From Dehalococcoidia bacterium (GTDB taxonomy: Bacteria > Chloroflexota > Dehalococcoidia > GIF9 > UBA5629): a stretch of DNA of 38,993 nucleotides. A model generated the notes under the pieces. That model made no database searches and was not told the DNA's origin. It saw only the letters and a list, made by a program, of their open reading frames with translations. Positions 26,440 through 37,800 of the stretch are shown here, in pieces (positions within the stretch are counted from its first letter, which is position 1; each line of letters starts with the position of its first letter). A program made the translations under genes and the position numbers. The stretch lies in the NCBI GenBank assembly GCA_016930155.1, contig JAFGHL010000072.1, positions 1 to 38,993 on the forward strand, written 5' to 3'.

Positions 26440-27492
26440 ATGATTAGAGGAGTTCTGCATCATTACAAAGACCATCTGCCGGTCACCAGTAAAACGCCTA
26501 TGATCTCAATTGGTGAGGGTGATACCCCGCTGGTCAAGTCGGTCAACCTGGCCAAAGAGCTTGGCGTAGGGGAGCTGTATTTCAAATTGGAGGGCTGCAA
26601 CCCTACCGGCTCGTTCAAGGATCGCGGCATGGTATTTGCCATCGCCAAGGCCCTGGAGGACGGCAGCAAACAGGCGATCTGCGCATCTACAGGCAATACC
26701 AGCGCTTCGGCTGCCGCTTATGGGGCGCGGTTTGGCCTTAAGGTCATTATACTGGTGCCCAAGGGCAAAATAGCCATGGGCAAAATGGCGCAGGCTATCG
26801 CCTATGGCGCGGAGATTATCGCCATAGAAGGAAACTTCGACCAGGCGCTCAAGGTTACGCGCAATCTGGCCGAGAGATATCCCATAACCCTGGTCAACTC
26901 GCTCAATCCCTACCGCATCGAGGGGCAAAAGACCGCATCGTTCGAGATCATCGAGGACCTGGGAGGTCCTCCTGATTACCTCTTCATACCGGTGGGCAAT
27001 GCAGGCAACATCACTGCTTACTGGAAAGGATTCAAAGAATGGAGGGATAAGGGAAAAGTCGATAAGTCGCCCGTAATGATGGGATTCCAGGCGGAGGGCG
27101 CAGCGCCCATTGTGAAAAATATGATCATCGAGGCGCCACAGACCATAGCCACGGCCATCCGCATCGGCAATCCGGCAAGCTGGAAGGGCGCGACTGCCGC
27201 CAGGGATGAATCAGGCGGGATGATTGATTGCGTAACCGACGATGAAATTCTGGCGGCATATAAGATGATGGCCGCAAGAGAAGGCATATTCGGCGAGCCG
27301 GCATCCGCCGCACCGCTGGCAGGCCTGCTCAAGATGATAAAACAGGGCAAGAGCTACAAAGGAAAGAGGATTGTCTGCATCGTAACCGGCAATGGGCTGA
27401 AAGACCCCGATATTCCGGTGCGCTATGTGGAACCATTCCCCGAACTGCCGGCTGAACTGTCCGTCATTGAGAAACATCTGGGCTTGAAATAA
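26440..27492 (+). CDS. thrC: Threonine synthase
   Basis: [36 protein letters not shown] (PLP Lys); [18 protein letters not shown]. Confidence 0.95.
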   Translation: MIRGVLHHYKDHLPVTSKTPMISIGEGDTPLVKSVNLAKELGVGELYFKLEGCNPTGSFKDRGMVFAIAKALEDGSKQAICASTGNTSASAAAYGARFGLKVIILVPKGKIAMGKMAQAIAYGAEIIAIEGNFDQALKVTRNLAERYPITLVNSLNPYRIEGQKTASFEIIEDLGGPPDYLFIPVGNAGNITAYWKGFKEWRDKGKVDKSPVMMGFQAEGAAPIVKNMIIEAPQTIATAIRIGNPASWKGATAARDESGGMIDCVTDDEILAAYKMMAAREGIFGEPASAAPLAGLLKMIKQGKSYKGKRIVCIVTGNGLKDPDIPVRYVEPFPELPAELSVIEKHLGLK

Positions 27493-27520
27493 TCTTGCTT
27501 CCGTAAGGAGGGCCGACGTC

Positions 27521-28099
27521 ATGTTAAAGGTTGTAGCGGAGGATATTGGCGCTTTCTATCATCATTATCCCAGGACGGCTGCCATAGTGACCGTCAGTTA
27601 TGAGGGCAGAAGAAATGCCATGGCTGTGGCCTGGCACTGCCCGATATCCTTTAATCCACCGCTCTATGGTATTGCTATTGCGCCAAAGCGCTTTAGCTAT
27701 AACATGATCTGTGGGGCCGGGCAGTTCGCCGTAAACTTTATGCCTTTGGACAGTGCGGAAACCATCGCTGCCGTAGGGGGCAGCAGTGGTGGCTTAAGCG
27801 ACAAGTTTTCGCTGTTCAATCTGCAGGATGCTCCTGCAATTAAAACAGAGGCCCCTATACTAAAAGAATCCTATGCAGCTTACGAGTGTATGGTCTTCGA
27901 TAAGCGGATTTACGGCGATCACGCCTGGATCATCGGCAGCATTGTGGCAGTGCATACCGACGGCGAAGTATTCAGTGCGGATGGAACATTGGACTTGAAT
28001 TTATTGCAGCCTGCGCTTTATCTTGGAGCCGAAACCTATTGCGCAGTGGATCAAAGCACGACCAGGGTACTGGACAGGCAAAAATACGGCGGCGGTTGA
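27521..28099 (+). CDS. Flavin reductase-like (FMN-binding split-barrel) protein
   Basis: AIVTVSYEGRRNAMAVAWHCPISFNPPLYGIAIAPKRFSYNMI...FAVNFMP. Confidence 0.85.
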   Translation: MLKVVAEDIGAFYHHYPRTAAIVTVSYEGRRNAMAVAWHCPISFNPPLYGIAIAPKRFSYNMICGAGQFAVNFMPLDSAETIAAVGGSSGGLSDKFSLFNLQDAPAIKTEAPILKESYAAYECMVFDKRIYGDHAWIIGSIVAVHTDGEVFSADGTLDLNLLQPALYLGAETYCAVDQSTTRVLDRQKYGGG

Positions 28100-28118
28100 C
28101 CTGCTAATAGGAGACATA

Positions 28119-28685
28119 ATGTTAGACGCAGAGAAAATCAGAAAGACCGCCCGGGAGTTTATCGAGGCCATCGGTGATGATCCTTCGAGAGAGGGATTAA
28201 TTGACACGCCGCAGCGCCTGTCGGAGATGTACGCCGAGCTTTTCTCGGGCATTGATATGGACGCAAGGGAGGTGCTTTCCACCGGTTTCTCGGCCGGGCA
28301 TCATGAGATGGTTATTGTGCGAGATATCCCCTTCTACTCGATGTGCGAGCACCATTTTCTCCCGTTCTATGGTGTTGTTCATATAGGGTATATACCCAAT
28401 GCCAAAGGATGGGTGGTGGGTGTATCCAAACTGGCCAGGGTGGTTGAGATATATTCCAGGCGGCTGCAATTGCAGGAGCGCATGACCAAGCATATTGCAG
28501 ACGTGATAATGGAGTCGCTCAAGCCCGATGGGGTGGGTGTGGTGATTCACGCAGAACATCTGTGTATGGTTATGAGGGGTATTAAGAAGCCGGGCAGTAA
28601 TGTGATAACCTCTGCCATGCGTGGTATTTTTGAGAAGAGGGCGGTTACCAGGGCGGAATTCCTCTCGCTGGTGCAGGGTAAATAG
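28119..28685 (+). CDS. folE: GTP cyclohydrolase I
   Basis: GDDPSREGLIDTPQRLSEMYAELFSG; FYSMCEHHFLPFYGVVHIGYIP; VSKLARVVEIYSRRLQLQERMTKHIADV. ATG 28119 with AGGAGA preferred over 28023. Confidence 0.95.
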   Translation: MLDAEKIRKTAREFIEAIGDDPSREGLIDTPQRLSEMYAELFSGIDMDAREVLSTGFSAGHHEMVIVRDIPFYSMCEHHFLPFYGVVHIGYIPNAKGWVVGVSKLARVVEIYSRRLQLQERMTKHIADVIMESLKPDGVGVVIHAEHLCMVMRGIKKPGSNVITSAMRGIFEKRAVTRAEFLSLVQGK

Positions 28686-28686
28686 A

Positions 28687-29925
28687 CTATTCGTGTCGCA
28701 GGGATTCAATGGGATCCAACCTGGCTGCGCGGAAGGCGGGATAGGTTCCTGATACGATACCTGTGCAGATGGCTACCAGTAGCGCCATAGCCACGATGTC
28801 CAGAGAGATGGGAGCGTTTACCGGCATGTTGTTCATCATCTGACCCCTGATGGCCAGAGAGCCGATACCTGCCAGGCCAAGTCCCAGAATGCCACCGGAT
28901 AGGCTTAGCAGTGCTGATTCCACCAGAAACTGAGCCAGGATATCTCGCCGTTTGGCGCCGATAGCCTTGCGTATGCCGATCTCCCGGGTGCGCTCTGTAA
29001 CCGACACCAGCATGATGTTCATGATGCCGATACCGCCCACGATTAGAGAGATGCTGGCCACACTGCCTAAGAAAACCTGGAAGATGGCCATGGATTCATT
29101 CATACGCTTGAGTATCTCCTGCATATCGATGACGTTGAAATCGTTGTCCTCCCCTTCTCTGATGTGGTGGCGCTGCCGCAGTATCTCGGTGATTTGGTCT
29201 CTGGCTGAACTGATGGCATCCGTTTTAACAGCTTCAACCACAATAGTCTGCACGGGATGTCCCAGAGGTCCCGTTTCCACTCCGAAATGGGACTGCATGG
29301 TACTGAGAGGGATCATGATGAAATTGTCGGCGCTGGTGCCCATGAATCCTCCCCGCGATTCGCACACTCCGATCACCTCAAATTTACGACCCCCAATGCG
29401 CACGGTTTCACCCACCGGATCGGCCGTAGCGAAGAGATCCTTGGCTGCTTGGGCTCCTAATATGGCAACACTGTTATTCCTGCGCATATCGCTATCGCTG
29501 AAGAAGTTGCCCCTGGCAATCTTGTAGTTAAGTATTTTTTGGATATCCAGGGTAGAGCCCATGATGTTGATAGTCCTAATCTGGTTTCCGTAAACTGTCT
29601 TGAGCATCTTGGAATACATGGGAGCCACCGCAGCTACTGCGGGAGCTTTGTTGCTGTTGGTTAAAGCTTCCGCATCCTCCTGGGTGAGCGTACCCTCGGG
29701 TCTCATGCCGCCCATGGTTTGCCGGGTTGAGCCGGAAACATAAATGGCATTGGCCCCCATGTTTTCGAAGACGGTTGCCATCTGCTGCTGCTGGCCGCGT
29801 CCGAAGGAGACCAGAAAGACCACGGCGCCCACACCTATAACGATACCCAGTATGGTCAGGAAGGAGCGCATTTTATTGGAGATCAGGGCCTGCCAGGAGG
29901 ACAGCAGGTACTCCAGAAAGCTCAA
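28687..29925 (-). CDS. MacB-like ABC transporter permease (FtsX domain)
   Basis: [75 protein letters not shown]. Confidence 0.93.
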   Translation of the reverse strand: MSFLEYLLSSWQALISNKMRSFLTILGIVIGVGAVVFLVSFGRGQQQQMATVFENMGANAIYVSGSTRQTMGGMRPEGTLTQEDAEALTNSNKAPAVAAVAPMYSKMLKTVYGNQIRTINIMGSTLDIQKILNYKIARGNFFSDSDMRRNNSVAILGAQAAKDLFATADPVGETVRIGGRKFEVIGVCESRGGFMGTSADNFIMIPLSTMQSHFGVETGPLGHPVQTIVVEAVKTDAISSARDQITEILRQRHHIREGEDNDFNVIDMQEILKRMNESMAIFQVFLGSVASISLIVGGIGIMNIMLVSVTERTREIGIRKAIGAKRRDILAQFLVESALLSLSGGILGLGLAGIGSLAIRGQMMNNMPVNAPISLDIVAMALLVAICTGIVSGTYPAFRAARLDPIESLRHE

Positions 29926-30596
29926 CGTACCTTCTCCTGGACGATGCTTCCATCGCGCAGGTAGATGGTGCGTCCGGTGTAGGAGGCGATATCCTCCTCG
30001 TGAGTGACTATTACTATGGTTATTCCTTTCTTGTTAAGTTGCTGCAGAAACTGCATGATGCTGTGACTGGTGCGTGTATCGAGATTACCTGTGGGTTCAT
30101 CGGCCAGGATGAGGGGAGGATCGTTAACCAGGGCGCGAGCTATGGCCACGCGTTGCTGTTCGCCTCCCGACATTTCGCTGGGCTTGTGATGGGCGCGCTG
30201 GGTGATGCTTACTGCTTCCAGGGCTGCCATGGCCCGCTTATGCCTGCCTTGTGCTCCGCTGTAGATAAGCGGCAGCTCCACGTTCATGACGGCGTTCAGC
30301 CTGGGCAGCAGGTTATATGACTGGAAGACGAATCCGATTTTTTTATTACGCACCGCGGCAAGTTCATCATCGCTCATGCGACTGACGTCTATGCTATCCA
30401 GCTCGTATTTGCCCGCATTGGGACGATCCAGGCAACCCAGCAAGTTCATCATGGTAGATTTACCGGAGCCCGAAGGCCCCATAATAGAAACCATCTGTCC
30501 GGACTCGATATCCATGCTGACGTGGTTGAGTGCATTGACCTGTACATCGCCTATTCTATATATCTTGACGATGTTCTCAAGATGGATCATGGACAT
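29922..30596 (-). CDS. ABC transporter ATP-binding protein (MacB/LolD type)
   Basis: Walker [16 protein letters not shown], signature [15 protein letters not shown], Walker [15 protein letters not shown]. Confidence 0.95.
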   Translation of the reverse strand: MSMIHLENIVKIYRIGDVQVNALNHVSMDIESGQMVSIMGPSGSGKSTMMNLLGCLDRPNAGKYELDSIDVSRMSDDELAAVRNKKIGFVFQSYNLLPRLNAVMNVELPLIYSGAQGRHKRAMAALEAVSITQRAHHKPSEMSGGEQQRVAIARALVNDPPLILADEPTGNLDTRTSHSIMQFLQQLNKKGITIVIVTHEEDIASYTGRTIYLRDGSIVQEKVR

Positions 30597-30625
30597 GATG
30601 ACTCAATTCCCTTCGGAAACGATGC

Positions 30626-32251
30626 TTACTTAATAGCTTCGATGAGGACCTGCTCACCTTCGTTCAGCCCGGATATGATCTCGGTGTTCTTCTTGTTCTG
30701 TACGCCGGTTTTCACCGGGCGCTTCTCTGTTTTGGCCGAGGAGGCGTCTATGACGACGTCCACCCAGTAATCGCCGGACAGGCCTTTGATGGCGCGGTTG
30801 GGCACCTGCAGCACATCTTCACGCATGCCTGTGATAATATCAGCAGTGGCCGTCAGCCCCCCTCTCAGCCCTTCGGTGTCCTCATCCTTGTCCAGGTAAA
30901 TCTCCACGGGGAAATTGACCACGCCGGACTGAAGCGCGCCGAATGGCGATACGAAGCGCACACTACCCTTCAGATCTCTGCCGGGCAATGCATCCACCTT
31001 GATAATGGCGGACTGGCCGACAGACACCTTGGTGATATCGATCTCATCTATAATACCTTTCATCCTGATGGTTTTAGTGTCCACCAGGTACACCGCCGTC
31101 TTCGAGGCATAGTCGAATTGTGAAAGCTGGTCGTTGCTTTTTACGTCGACGGAAACGACGGTACCGTCGAAAGGCGCGATGATTTCTGTTTTCAGCAGTT
31201 CTTGCTTGGCTTTGTCGAGATTGATCATGGCTGTCTCGATAGCGATGTTGTAGTCTCGCAACGTCTGTGTATTAAGACCGGAACGGTAGATCGTCTCACT
31301 CTCGTCAAGTATCATGTTGCTCATGCGCAGGTCATGTTCCGCCATGCGCAGCATTTCGGCCGCCTTAACCCTGTCGAAATCATCCTGATAGAACATATCC
31401 TGAAGTTCGTAGAGAGAGTCGAGCACCTGACGGGAAATGGCCAGCGAGGTGGAAGTATCAGGGTAGGTGTAAGCCCCCGGCAGGCGCGAGTTCTGTTTGA
31501 CGATTGTATGAGCGTCTTCCAATTGTGTTGACATGCTATCCAGAGTCTGCGCCACCCCGGTGTAGTCACCGTCCTCCAGCAGTTTTCGAACATGATCAAG
31601 GCTGTCGATCTGATCCTCCAGAGCAGTCACGATCTTTTTCAGCTCCGGATACGACGCTATAGGTTGATTAAGGATATCGTCGTATTGTGTCTGAAAGGTG
31701 TCCAACTTGGGATCGGCGTAAACCGACCTTGCAGCATCAAGGTCATACCTGGCCAGTGAAATACTGGATGCGGCATCTGAGTATTTCCCTTCATATATGT
31801 AGTCCTCGGCATCCTTTATCTCGCTCTGGGCTTGCTCAAAACGCATCAGAGCGGTGGCCAGAGTATAAAAAGTTGGATAACTTCGTTGACAGCAACCCGA
31901 CTGTATGACTCTGTTGATGGCCTGTTCCAGGGCGTACTGCATAGCTTTGACATTAAGTAAGAAACTGGTGTTATCCAGCCTGGCTAAAAGAGTGCCGGCC
32001 TTAACAGGTTTGCCTTTCAGCTTGTATTGCTCTGCGGGGATATCTTTGACAGTGCCGGGAGTGCCGAATTTAAGCTGTACCTGGTTAGGCATATCGAGGT
32101 TGCCGTCTGAGGAAACCGAAAGTATCAGATCGCCGCGAGTAACCGGTGCCATCTGGCTGGGCAGTATCTCCTTTTTTTGCTGGGCACAGGACGGTAAAAT
32201 AAGGGTCAGGACAATGACCAGCGTGAGGGCCGGTAGTATTTTTTTACTCAT
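30626..32251 (-). CDS. Periplasmic adaptor (HlyD/MFP) lipoprotein of MacA-like efflux system
   Basis: Lipobox LILPSC; coiled-coil middle; IIAPFDGTVVSVDVKSNDQL; GGLTATADIITGMREDVLQVPNRAI. Confidence 0.88.
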   Translation of the reverse strand: MSKKILPALTLVIVLTLILPSCAQQKKEILPSQMAPVTRGDLILSVSSDGNLDMPNQVQLKFGTPGTVKDIPAEQYKLKGKPVKAGTLLARLDNTSFLLNVKAMQYALEQAINRVIQSGCCQRSYPTFYTLATALMRFEQAQSEIKDAEDYIYEGKYSDAASSISLARYDLDAARSVYADPKLDTFQTQYDDILNQPIASYPELKKIVTALEDQIDSLDHVRKLLEDGDYTGVAQTLDSMSTQLEDAHTIVKQNSRLPGAYTYPDTSTSLAISRQVLDSLYELQDMFYQDDFDRVKAAEMLRMAEHDLRMSNMILDESETIYRSGLNTQTLRDYNIAIETAMINLDKAKQELLKTEIIAPFDGTVVSVDVKSNDQLSQFDYASKTAVYLVDTKTIRMKGIIDEIDITKVSVGQSAIIKVDALPGRDLKGSVRFVSPFGALQSGVVNFPVEIYLDKDEDTEGLRGGLTATADIITGMREDVLQVPNRAIKGLSGDYWVDVVIDASSAKTEKRPVKTGVQNKKNTEIISGLNEGEQVLIEAIK

Positions 32252-32347
32252 TGCAGGTTCTCCATCTAAACGTTTCTATCGCATAAGGGCGGCAACCATG
32301 TAAAGTTCGCGTAATTCTACATCAGGCGGTCATGTCAAGTAAATCGC

Positions 32348-32740
32348 TTATTTAATCTCATCGATAATCTCCACCGTCCAATGATCGTTTATCCATACCC
32401 CGATAATATCACTCACGGGCAGGCCCCATGATTTAATCAGTTTCAGACAGTCTCTGACCTGACGTATATGTTCCTCTTTGGAAACGGGATTGCCGGCGCA
32501 GTCGTAATGCGAAACAACAGCTATGATCTTCGAGCCGTGAGCGTTTACCGATATCTCTACGCGCGACCTGATCGATTTCACATATTCAGCTATTTGCTCC
32601 GATAGCAATTTGTCAGGGCCAGGCTCCGTGATCATATCTACGTAATCAAGGCCGTACGTGCTCTTCATCCATGCTATCATTGGCAGTTGAGTACGGCCGT
32701 CCATGCAATTGATGGTTGTGCCGAATTTTCCCTTGTTCAT
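32348..32740 (-). CDS. Minimal beta-carbonic-anhydrase-like protein (130 aa)
   Basis: CMDGR (CxDxR, C12/D14/R16) and HYDC (HxxC, H78/C81) zinc-site motifs. Confidence 0.7.
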   Translation of the reverse strand: MNKGKFGTTINCMDGRTQLPMIAWMKSTYGLDYVDMITEPGPDKLLSEQIAEYVKSIRSRVEISVNAHGSKIIAVVSHYDCAGNPVSKEEHIRQVRDCLKLIKSWGLPVSDIIGVWINDHWTVEIIDEIK

Positions 32741-32770
32741 AATGGTATATATCCTCCGGTAGTATCGTAA

Positions 32771-32965
32771 TTAAAGTTGTCCGCTGATTCCCAGATAGGC
32801 GAAGTAGATGGCAAAGACGATAATGGTCACAAGCGCCACGGCAGCTGCAAAGATGACCACGCGAAAAACCTCGAATTTCTTGCCCAGAAAACTCCCAAGC
32901 GATAGTGTGAGGCAGGCTAAAAGAACAGCGGCGAAGATGTATGTCACAGTCTTCGGATCAGGCAT
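32771..32965 (-). CDS. 64-aa two-TM protein (paralog of 33392..33586)
   Basis: MPDPKTVTYIFAAVLLACLTLSLGSFLGKKFEVFRVVIFAAAVALVTIIVFAIYFAYLGISGQL; SD GGAGGTAG. Confidence 0.75.
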   Translation of the reverse strand: MPDPKTVTYIFAAVLLACLTLSLGSFLGKKFEVFRVVIFAAAVALVTIIVFAIYFAYLGISGQL

Positions 32966-32978
32966 AACTACCTCCTGG

Positions 32979-33359
32979 CTATTTATTTATTATTACATCT
33001 GCAATTAAAAGCAGGGCGATGAGTACCGCGCAGATGACTATAAGTAGGACCCAAAAAATAGGCTTACTGGTTAAGCCGGCTGCTTTGGGTTCCTCCCTGC
33101 GTTTGCTGGATCTTTCGGAAAAGGGTTGAGTTTCAAACGCTTTTTGCGGGACAACCGGGATAGCGGCCTCTGCTGCGGCACGTGGTGGAGTGCCCCAGTT
33201 AAAGATAGTATGGCAGTTGGGGCAGGCGGGATAGCGGTTGTTCAACGGGCTGCCGCATACAGGGCAGTTGTAAACAAAGGCCTGGCCGCATTCGCTGCAC
33301 TCGGGCTCCCCCAGGGCGTTAAGAGTGCCGCAAATGGGACATTGAAAGCTTTGAATCAT
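32979..33359 (-). CDS. Double zinc-ribbon protein with C-terminal TM anchor
   Basis: CPICGTLNALGEPECSECG, CPVCGSPLNNRYPACPNC, C-terminal FWVLLIVICAVLIALLLIADVI. Confidence 0.82.
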   Translation of the reverse strand: MIQSFQCPICGTLNALGEPECSECGQAFVYNCPVCGSPLNNRYPACPNCHTIFNWGTPPRAAAEAAIPVVPQKAFETQPFSERSSKRREEPKAAGLTSKPIFWVLLIVICAVLIALLLIADVIINK

Positions 33360-33391
33360 GATCGCTCTATTTCCATATTTTCGAACAACGA

Positions 33392-33586
33392 CTATTGCAC
33401 AAGCGTGATGAAGTAATAGGCTGAGTACATTGCGTAGCAGACCACCGCCACCAGGGCAATAACCCCGGCAAATGTGACCACTTTGCCCGGGCCGGTCTTC
33501 TTGCCCGCGAAGGCGCCCAGCGCCAGAAAGACGCAGAAGCCCAAGATGCTGAACAGGATTAGGGCCAGCGACTGTGCATTAGGCAT
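33392..33586 (-). CDS. 64-aa two-TM protein (paralog of 32771..32965)
   Basis: MPNAQSLALILFSILGFCVFLALGAFAGKKTGPGKVVTFAGVIALVAVVCYAMYSAYYFITLVQ; SD GGAGGA. Confidence 0.75.
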   Translation of the reverse strand: MPNAQSLALILFSILGFCVFLALGAFAGKKTGPGKVVTFAGVIALVAVVCYAMYSAYYFITLVQ

Positions 33587-33624
33587 TTGATCCTCCTCTA
33601 AAGCAAAATGTCTAGGCTATTGTA

Positions 33625-34044
33625 TTATTCTCCCATAATCTGCAAAATGATCTCACGTGACCTGGGGCGTGTATCGAAATCGATGATAACGATCTGTTGC
33701 CAGGTGCCCAGCGTCAGGCGTTTATTGATGAATGGGATCGTTATGGAGGGGCCGAGCAACGAGGCGCGTACGTGCGAGTGACCGTTGCCGTCTCCCCAAG
33801 CCTTGTTATGCTCGTAGTTGATCTCTTCGGGTATGATGCGCTGCCACATATCCTTCATATCGGCGACCAGGCCCGGCTCGAACTCCACGGTTGTAATCCC
33901 GGCAGTTGACCCGGGTATAAATACCGTGACCACGCCGCTGTTAATCCCGGAATTATTTACCTCACGTGCTATCTCCGAGGTTACATTAATGGTTTCGCCC
34001 CGACCGCCGGTGCTCGCTTGTATCCTCTTACAACTGACAGTCAT
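33625..34044 (-). CDS. yjbQ: YjbQ/UPF0047 family protein (secondary thiamine-phosphate synthase-type)
   Basis: VNNSGINSGVVTVFIPGSTAGITTVEFEPGL; NGHSHVRASLLGPSITIPFINKRLTLGTWQQIVIIDFDTRPRSREI. Confidence 0.92.
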   Translation of the reverse strand: MTVSCKRIQASTGGRGETINVTSEIAREVNNSGINSGVVTVFIPGSTAGITTVEFEPGLVADMKDMWQRIIPEEINYEHNKAWGDGNGHSHVRASLLGPSITIPFINKRLTLGTWQQIVIIDFDTRPRSREIILQIMGE

Positions 34045-34880
34045 ATGCTAACCTCCTGCCATATTATATCCTTTATATCGAAAACGGGCCCTTCCCGGCA
34101 AACCCTTTTCATCCCATGCGTTGTCCTGATACTGCAACCGTAGCAGGCGCCGACGCCGCAGCCCATACGAACTTCCAGCGAAACCTGAACCGTTTTGGCC
34201 CGGATCTCCGGCATTGCGGCCAGCTTACTTAGCATGGCCTGCGGGCCACAGGCAAAGATCTGGTCCGTTCCTTCCAGGTATTCCGGCAATATATCAATCA
34301 CGAAACCTTTCTTACCCGTACTACCATCGTCGGTCGTGATCACGTGTGTAGCTCCTGATGGTAACATATTTTCAGGTATTATTCCTGCTGCGCTGCGGGC
34401 TCCTAATAGCAGCGTTACCTGCCTGCCACGTAATAATGCCTGCTCGGCCAGGAATCCCAGCGGCGCAATGCCGATGCCGCCGGCAGCAAGAAGTATACTC
34501 TTCGACCTTTCGTCTACATGAAAATTGTTACCCAGTGGACCGATGATATTGATTATTTCTCCTTCTTCTAAATGGGATAGCCAGGGCTTTCCTTTTACTC
34601 CCATAGGTATCGGTTCCGTTGGACGATGTAAATTTATTGTGCTGTTTAGAATAGTCTCGTCAGTAACAGAGTAGAGGAAAAACACTTTTTCTTCATTCAC
34701 TGTGTGGATGCTAAGCGGGCGTCTGAGTAGAGTATCTAGCCCACATTTCAGCATGCAGAACTGCCCAGGTCTGGCTTCAGCTGCAATTGCGGGCGCGTTT
34801 ACCTGTAATAGGAAATATTTGGCGCCCGGATACTCCAGCACCAGCCTATTGCATATGACCTCAGCTTCTATTTGGTACAA
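34041..34880 (-). CDS. pyrK: Dihydroorotate dehydrogenase electron-transfer subunit
   Basis: RPGQFCMLKCG, LLRRPLSIH, ILLAAGGIGIAPLGFLAEQAL, C-terminal [2Fe-2S] motif MGCGVGACYGCSIRT; pyrimidine gene context. Confidence 0.88.
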   Translation of the reverse strand: MYQIEAEVICNRLVLEYPGAKYFLLQVNAPAIAAEARPGQFCMLKCGLDTLLRRPLSIHTVNEEKVFFLYSVTDETILNSTINLHRPTEPIPMGVKGKPWLSHLEEGEIINIIGPLGNNFHVDERSKSILLAAGGIGIAPLGFLAEQALLRGRQVTLLLGARSAAGIIPENMLPSGATHVITTDDGSTGKKGFVIDILPEYLEGTDQIFACGPQAMLSKLAAMPEIRAKTVQVSLEVRMGCGVGACYGCSIRTTHGMKRVCREGPVFDIKDIIWQEVSI

Positions 34881-34890
34881 TTCAATACCG

Positions 34891-37800
34891 TTACTTTATA
34901 TCCTGGTGATAATTTTGCAGCGATTTAACGCCTGGCCTGTGCTGCTGATAGGCCTCTATGCCCAGCACCGCAGCTGCAGCGGCGGCAAGGGTGGTGATAT
35001 ATGTCACCTTGTACTTGATGGCGGTCTTGCGAATATAAGAGTCGTCGTACTTGCTGAGCTTGCCGCTGGGTGTATTGACCACGAGCTGTATCTCGCCGTT
35101 CATGATGCCATCGATGATATTAGGACGGCCTTCATGTTGCTTATTTATCACCTCCGATTCCACTCCGTAGCCGGCCAGGAAATCATGAGTGCCCCTCGTA
35201 GCTTTAATGCGGAAGCCGAGATCCCTGAATTGCTTCGCTACATTTAGGGCCGTGGGTAGCTCCTTGCTGTTGAGGCTGAGGAGAATGGTGCCGCTGTCCG
35301 GCAGGCGTTGCCTGGCCGCCTCCTGCGCTTTATAGAAAGCCATGCCGAAAGAGTCGGCCATGCCCAGCACTTCGCCGGTGGACCTCATCTCGGGGCCGAG
35401 CACGGGGTCTACCTCGGGGAACATATTGAAAGGGAAGACGGCTTCTTTGACACCATAATGCGGTATATTGCGGTGTACCAGACCGAGTGTCTCAAGCTTC
35501 TTTCCCAGCATGAGCTGCGTGGCGATACGGGCCATGGATACATTGCAGACCTTGGATACGAGGGGAACGGTTCTGGATGCTCTGGGGTTGGCCTCCAGTA
35601 CGTAGACGGTATCCTGCGCGATAGCGTATTGCATATTCATGAGGCCGACCACGTTAAGCTCACGGGCTATACGGGAGGTATAGTCGAGAATAGTCTGCTT
35701 GTGCTTGTCCGCTATGCTCAACGGTGGAATGATGCAGGATGAATCGCCTGAGTGTATGCCGGCCAGCTCGATATGCTCCATGATGGCGGGCACAAAGGTG
35801 TCGGCGCCGTCGGCTATGGCGTCGGCTTCGGCCTCTATGGCATTCTCCAGAAACTTATCGATTAGGATGGGACGGTCGGGCGTTACCCCAACGGCTGCGC
35901 TGACATATTCACGCAACATCTCTTCGTCGTGTACGACCTGCATACCCCGCCCTCCCAGTACGTAGGAAGGACGTACCATAAGCGGATATCCGATGCGGCG
36001 TGCGACCGTGAGGGCTTCCTCTATATCGATGGCCATGCCCGACTCAGGCATGGGGATTTTCATCTTCAGCATCATTTCCCTGAACCTGCCGCGGTCCTCT
36101 GCCAGGTCGATTATCTCCGGAGTTGTGCCGAGTATCTTTACTCCGCACCGGCTCAGCTCCTCGGCTATATTAAGCGGAGTCTGGCCGCCGAACTGCACGA
36201 TTACACCTTCAGGCTGCTCTTTTTCCCAGATGCTGAGCACGTCCTCCACTGTCAGCGGTTCGAAGTACAGCTTGTCGGAAGTATCATAATCGGTTGATAC
36301 TGTCTCGGGATTGCAGTTGACCATGATGGTCTCATATCCTTCATCCCGTAAGGCAAAGGCGGCATGCACGCAGCAGTAATCGAATTCTATACCCTGTCCG
36401 ATGCGGTTAGGCCCGCCGCCCAGCACCATCACCTTTCTGCGGCTGCTGCTCTGCGTCTTATCCGGGGCATTGTAGGTGGAGAAGTAATATGCCGCGTTCT
36501 CCACACCGCTTACAGGTACGGGCTCCCAGGCTTCCTTCATGCCGAGCGCCAGCCTCTGCTCGCGCACCGTTTTCTCGGGAATTTGCAGAAGCTGGGCGAG
36601 GTATTTATCGGCAAATCCATCCTGCTTTGCCCGTCTGAGCATCTCGTCCGGCAGCGGCTTGCCTTTAAATATGCGGACCTCTTCTTCAAGTTCGACCAGT
36701 TCTTTCATCTGCTGGATAAACCATTCCTTGATGTAGGTCAGTTTATGCAGGGAGCGAACGCCGGCTCCCTTGCGCAGAGCCTCGTACATTATGAACTGGC
36801 GCTCGCTGGAGGGCTCTTTTAGCATGGACATCAGCTCAGCCAGAGTTCTATCATTAAAATCCCTGGCGAATCCCAGGCCGTGCCTGCCGGACTCGAGAGA
36901 CCTGATGGACTTTTGTAGCGCTTCCTTGTAGTTTTTGCCGATGCTCATAACCTCGCCCACAGCGCGCATCTGGGTACCCAGCTTGTCCTCGGCGTCCTTG
37001 AATTTTTCGAAAGCCCAACGGGCGAACTTGACCACAACATAATCGCCGGATGGCGTGTATTTCTCCAGGGTGCCGTCACGCCAGTAGGGTATCTCATCCA
37101 ATGTAAGACCGGCAGCCAATCTGGCGGATATTAGTGCGATGGGAAATCCGGTGGCCTTGGAAGCCAGCGCTGAAGAACGCGAAGTGCGTGGATTGATCTC
37201 AATCACCACCACACGGCCGGTTTTAGGATCGTGGGCAAACTGGATGTTCGTACCGCCGATGACACGTATGGCCTCAACGATTTTGTAGGAATACTCCTGC
37301 AACCTCTTCTGCAGTTGAGTATCTATGGTCAGCATAGGCGCCACGCAGTAAGAATCGCCGGTATGCACGCCCATTGCATCGACATTTTCGATAAAACAGA
37401 CGGTGATCATCTGGTTCTTGGAATCGCGTACTACCTCGAGCTCGAGCTCTTCCCAGCCAAGCACCGATTCTTCGATCAGCACCTGGCCAATCAGACTGGC
37501 GGCAATACCTCGGCCGGCCACAGTGCGCAGCTCTTCCACGTTGTAGACCAGCCCACCTCCCGTGCCGCCCATCGTATAGGCCGGTCTAACCACCACCGGG
37601 TAGCCCAACTCGGAAGCTACCCGCTCGGCGTCCTCGATAGAATAAACTGCTTCGCTTTTAGGCATATCAATGCCCAGACGGTTCATAGTGTCCTTGAAGG
37701 CTATGCGATCTTCGCCGCTGCGTATGGCATCGACATCTACGCCGATCACCTCGACGCCGTATTTTTCAAGCACCCCCTCTTTGGCCAACTCGGCGCTGAG

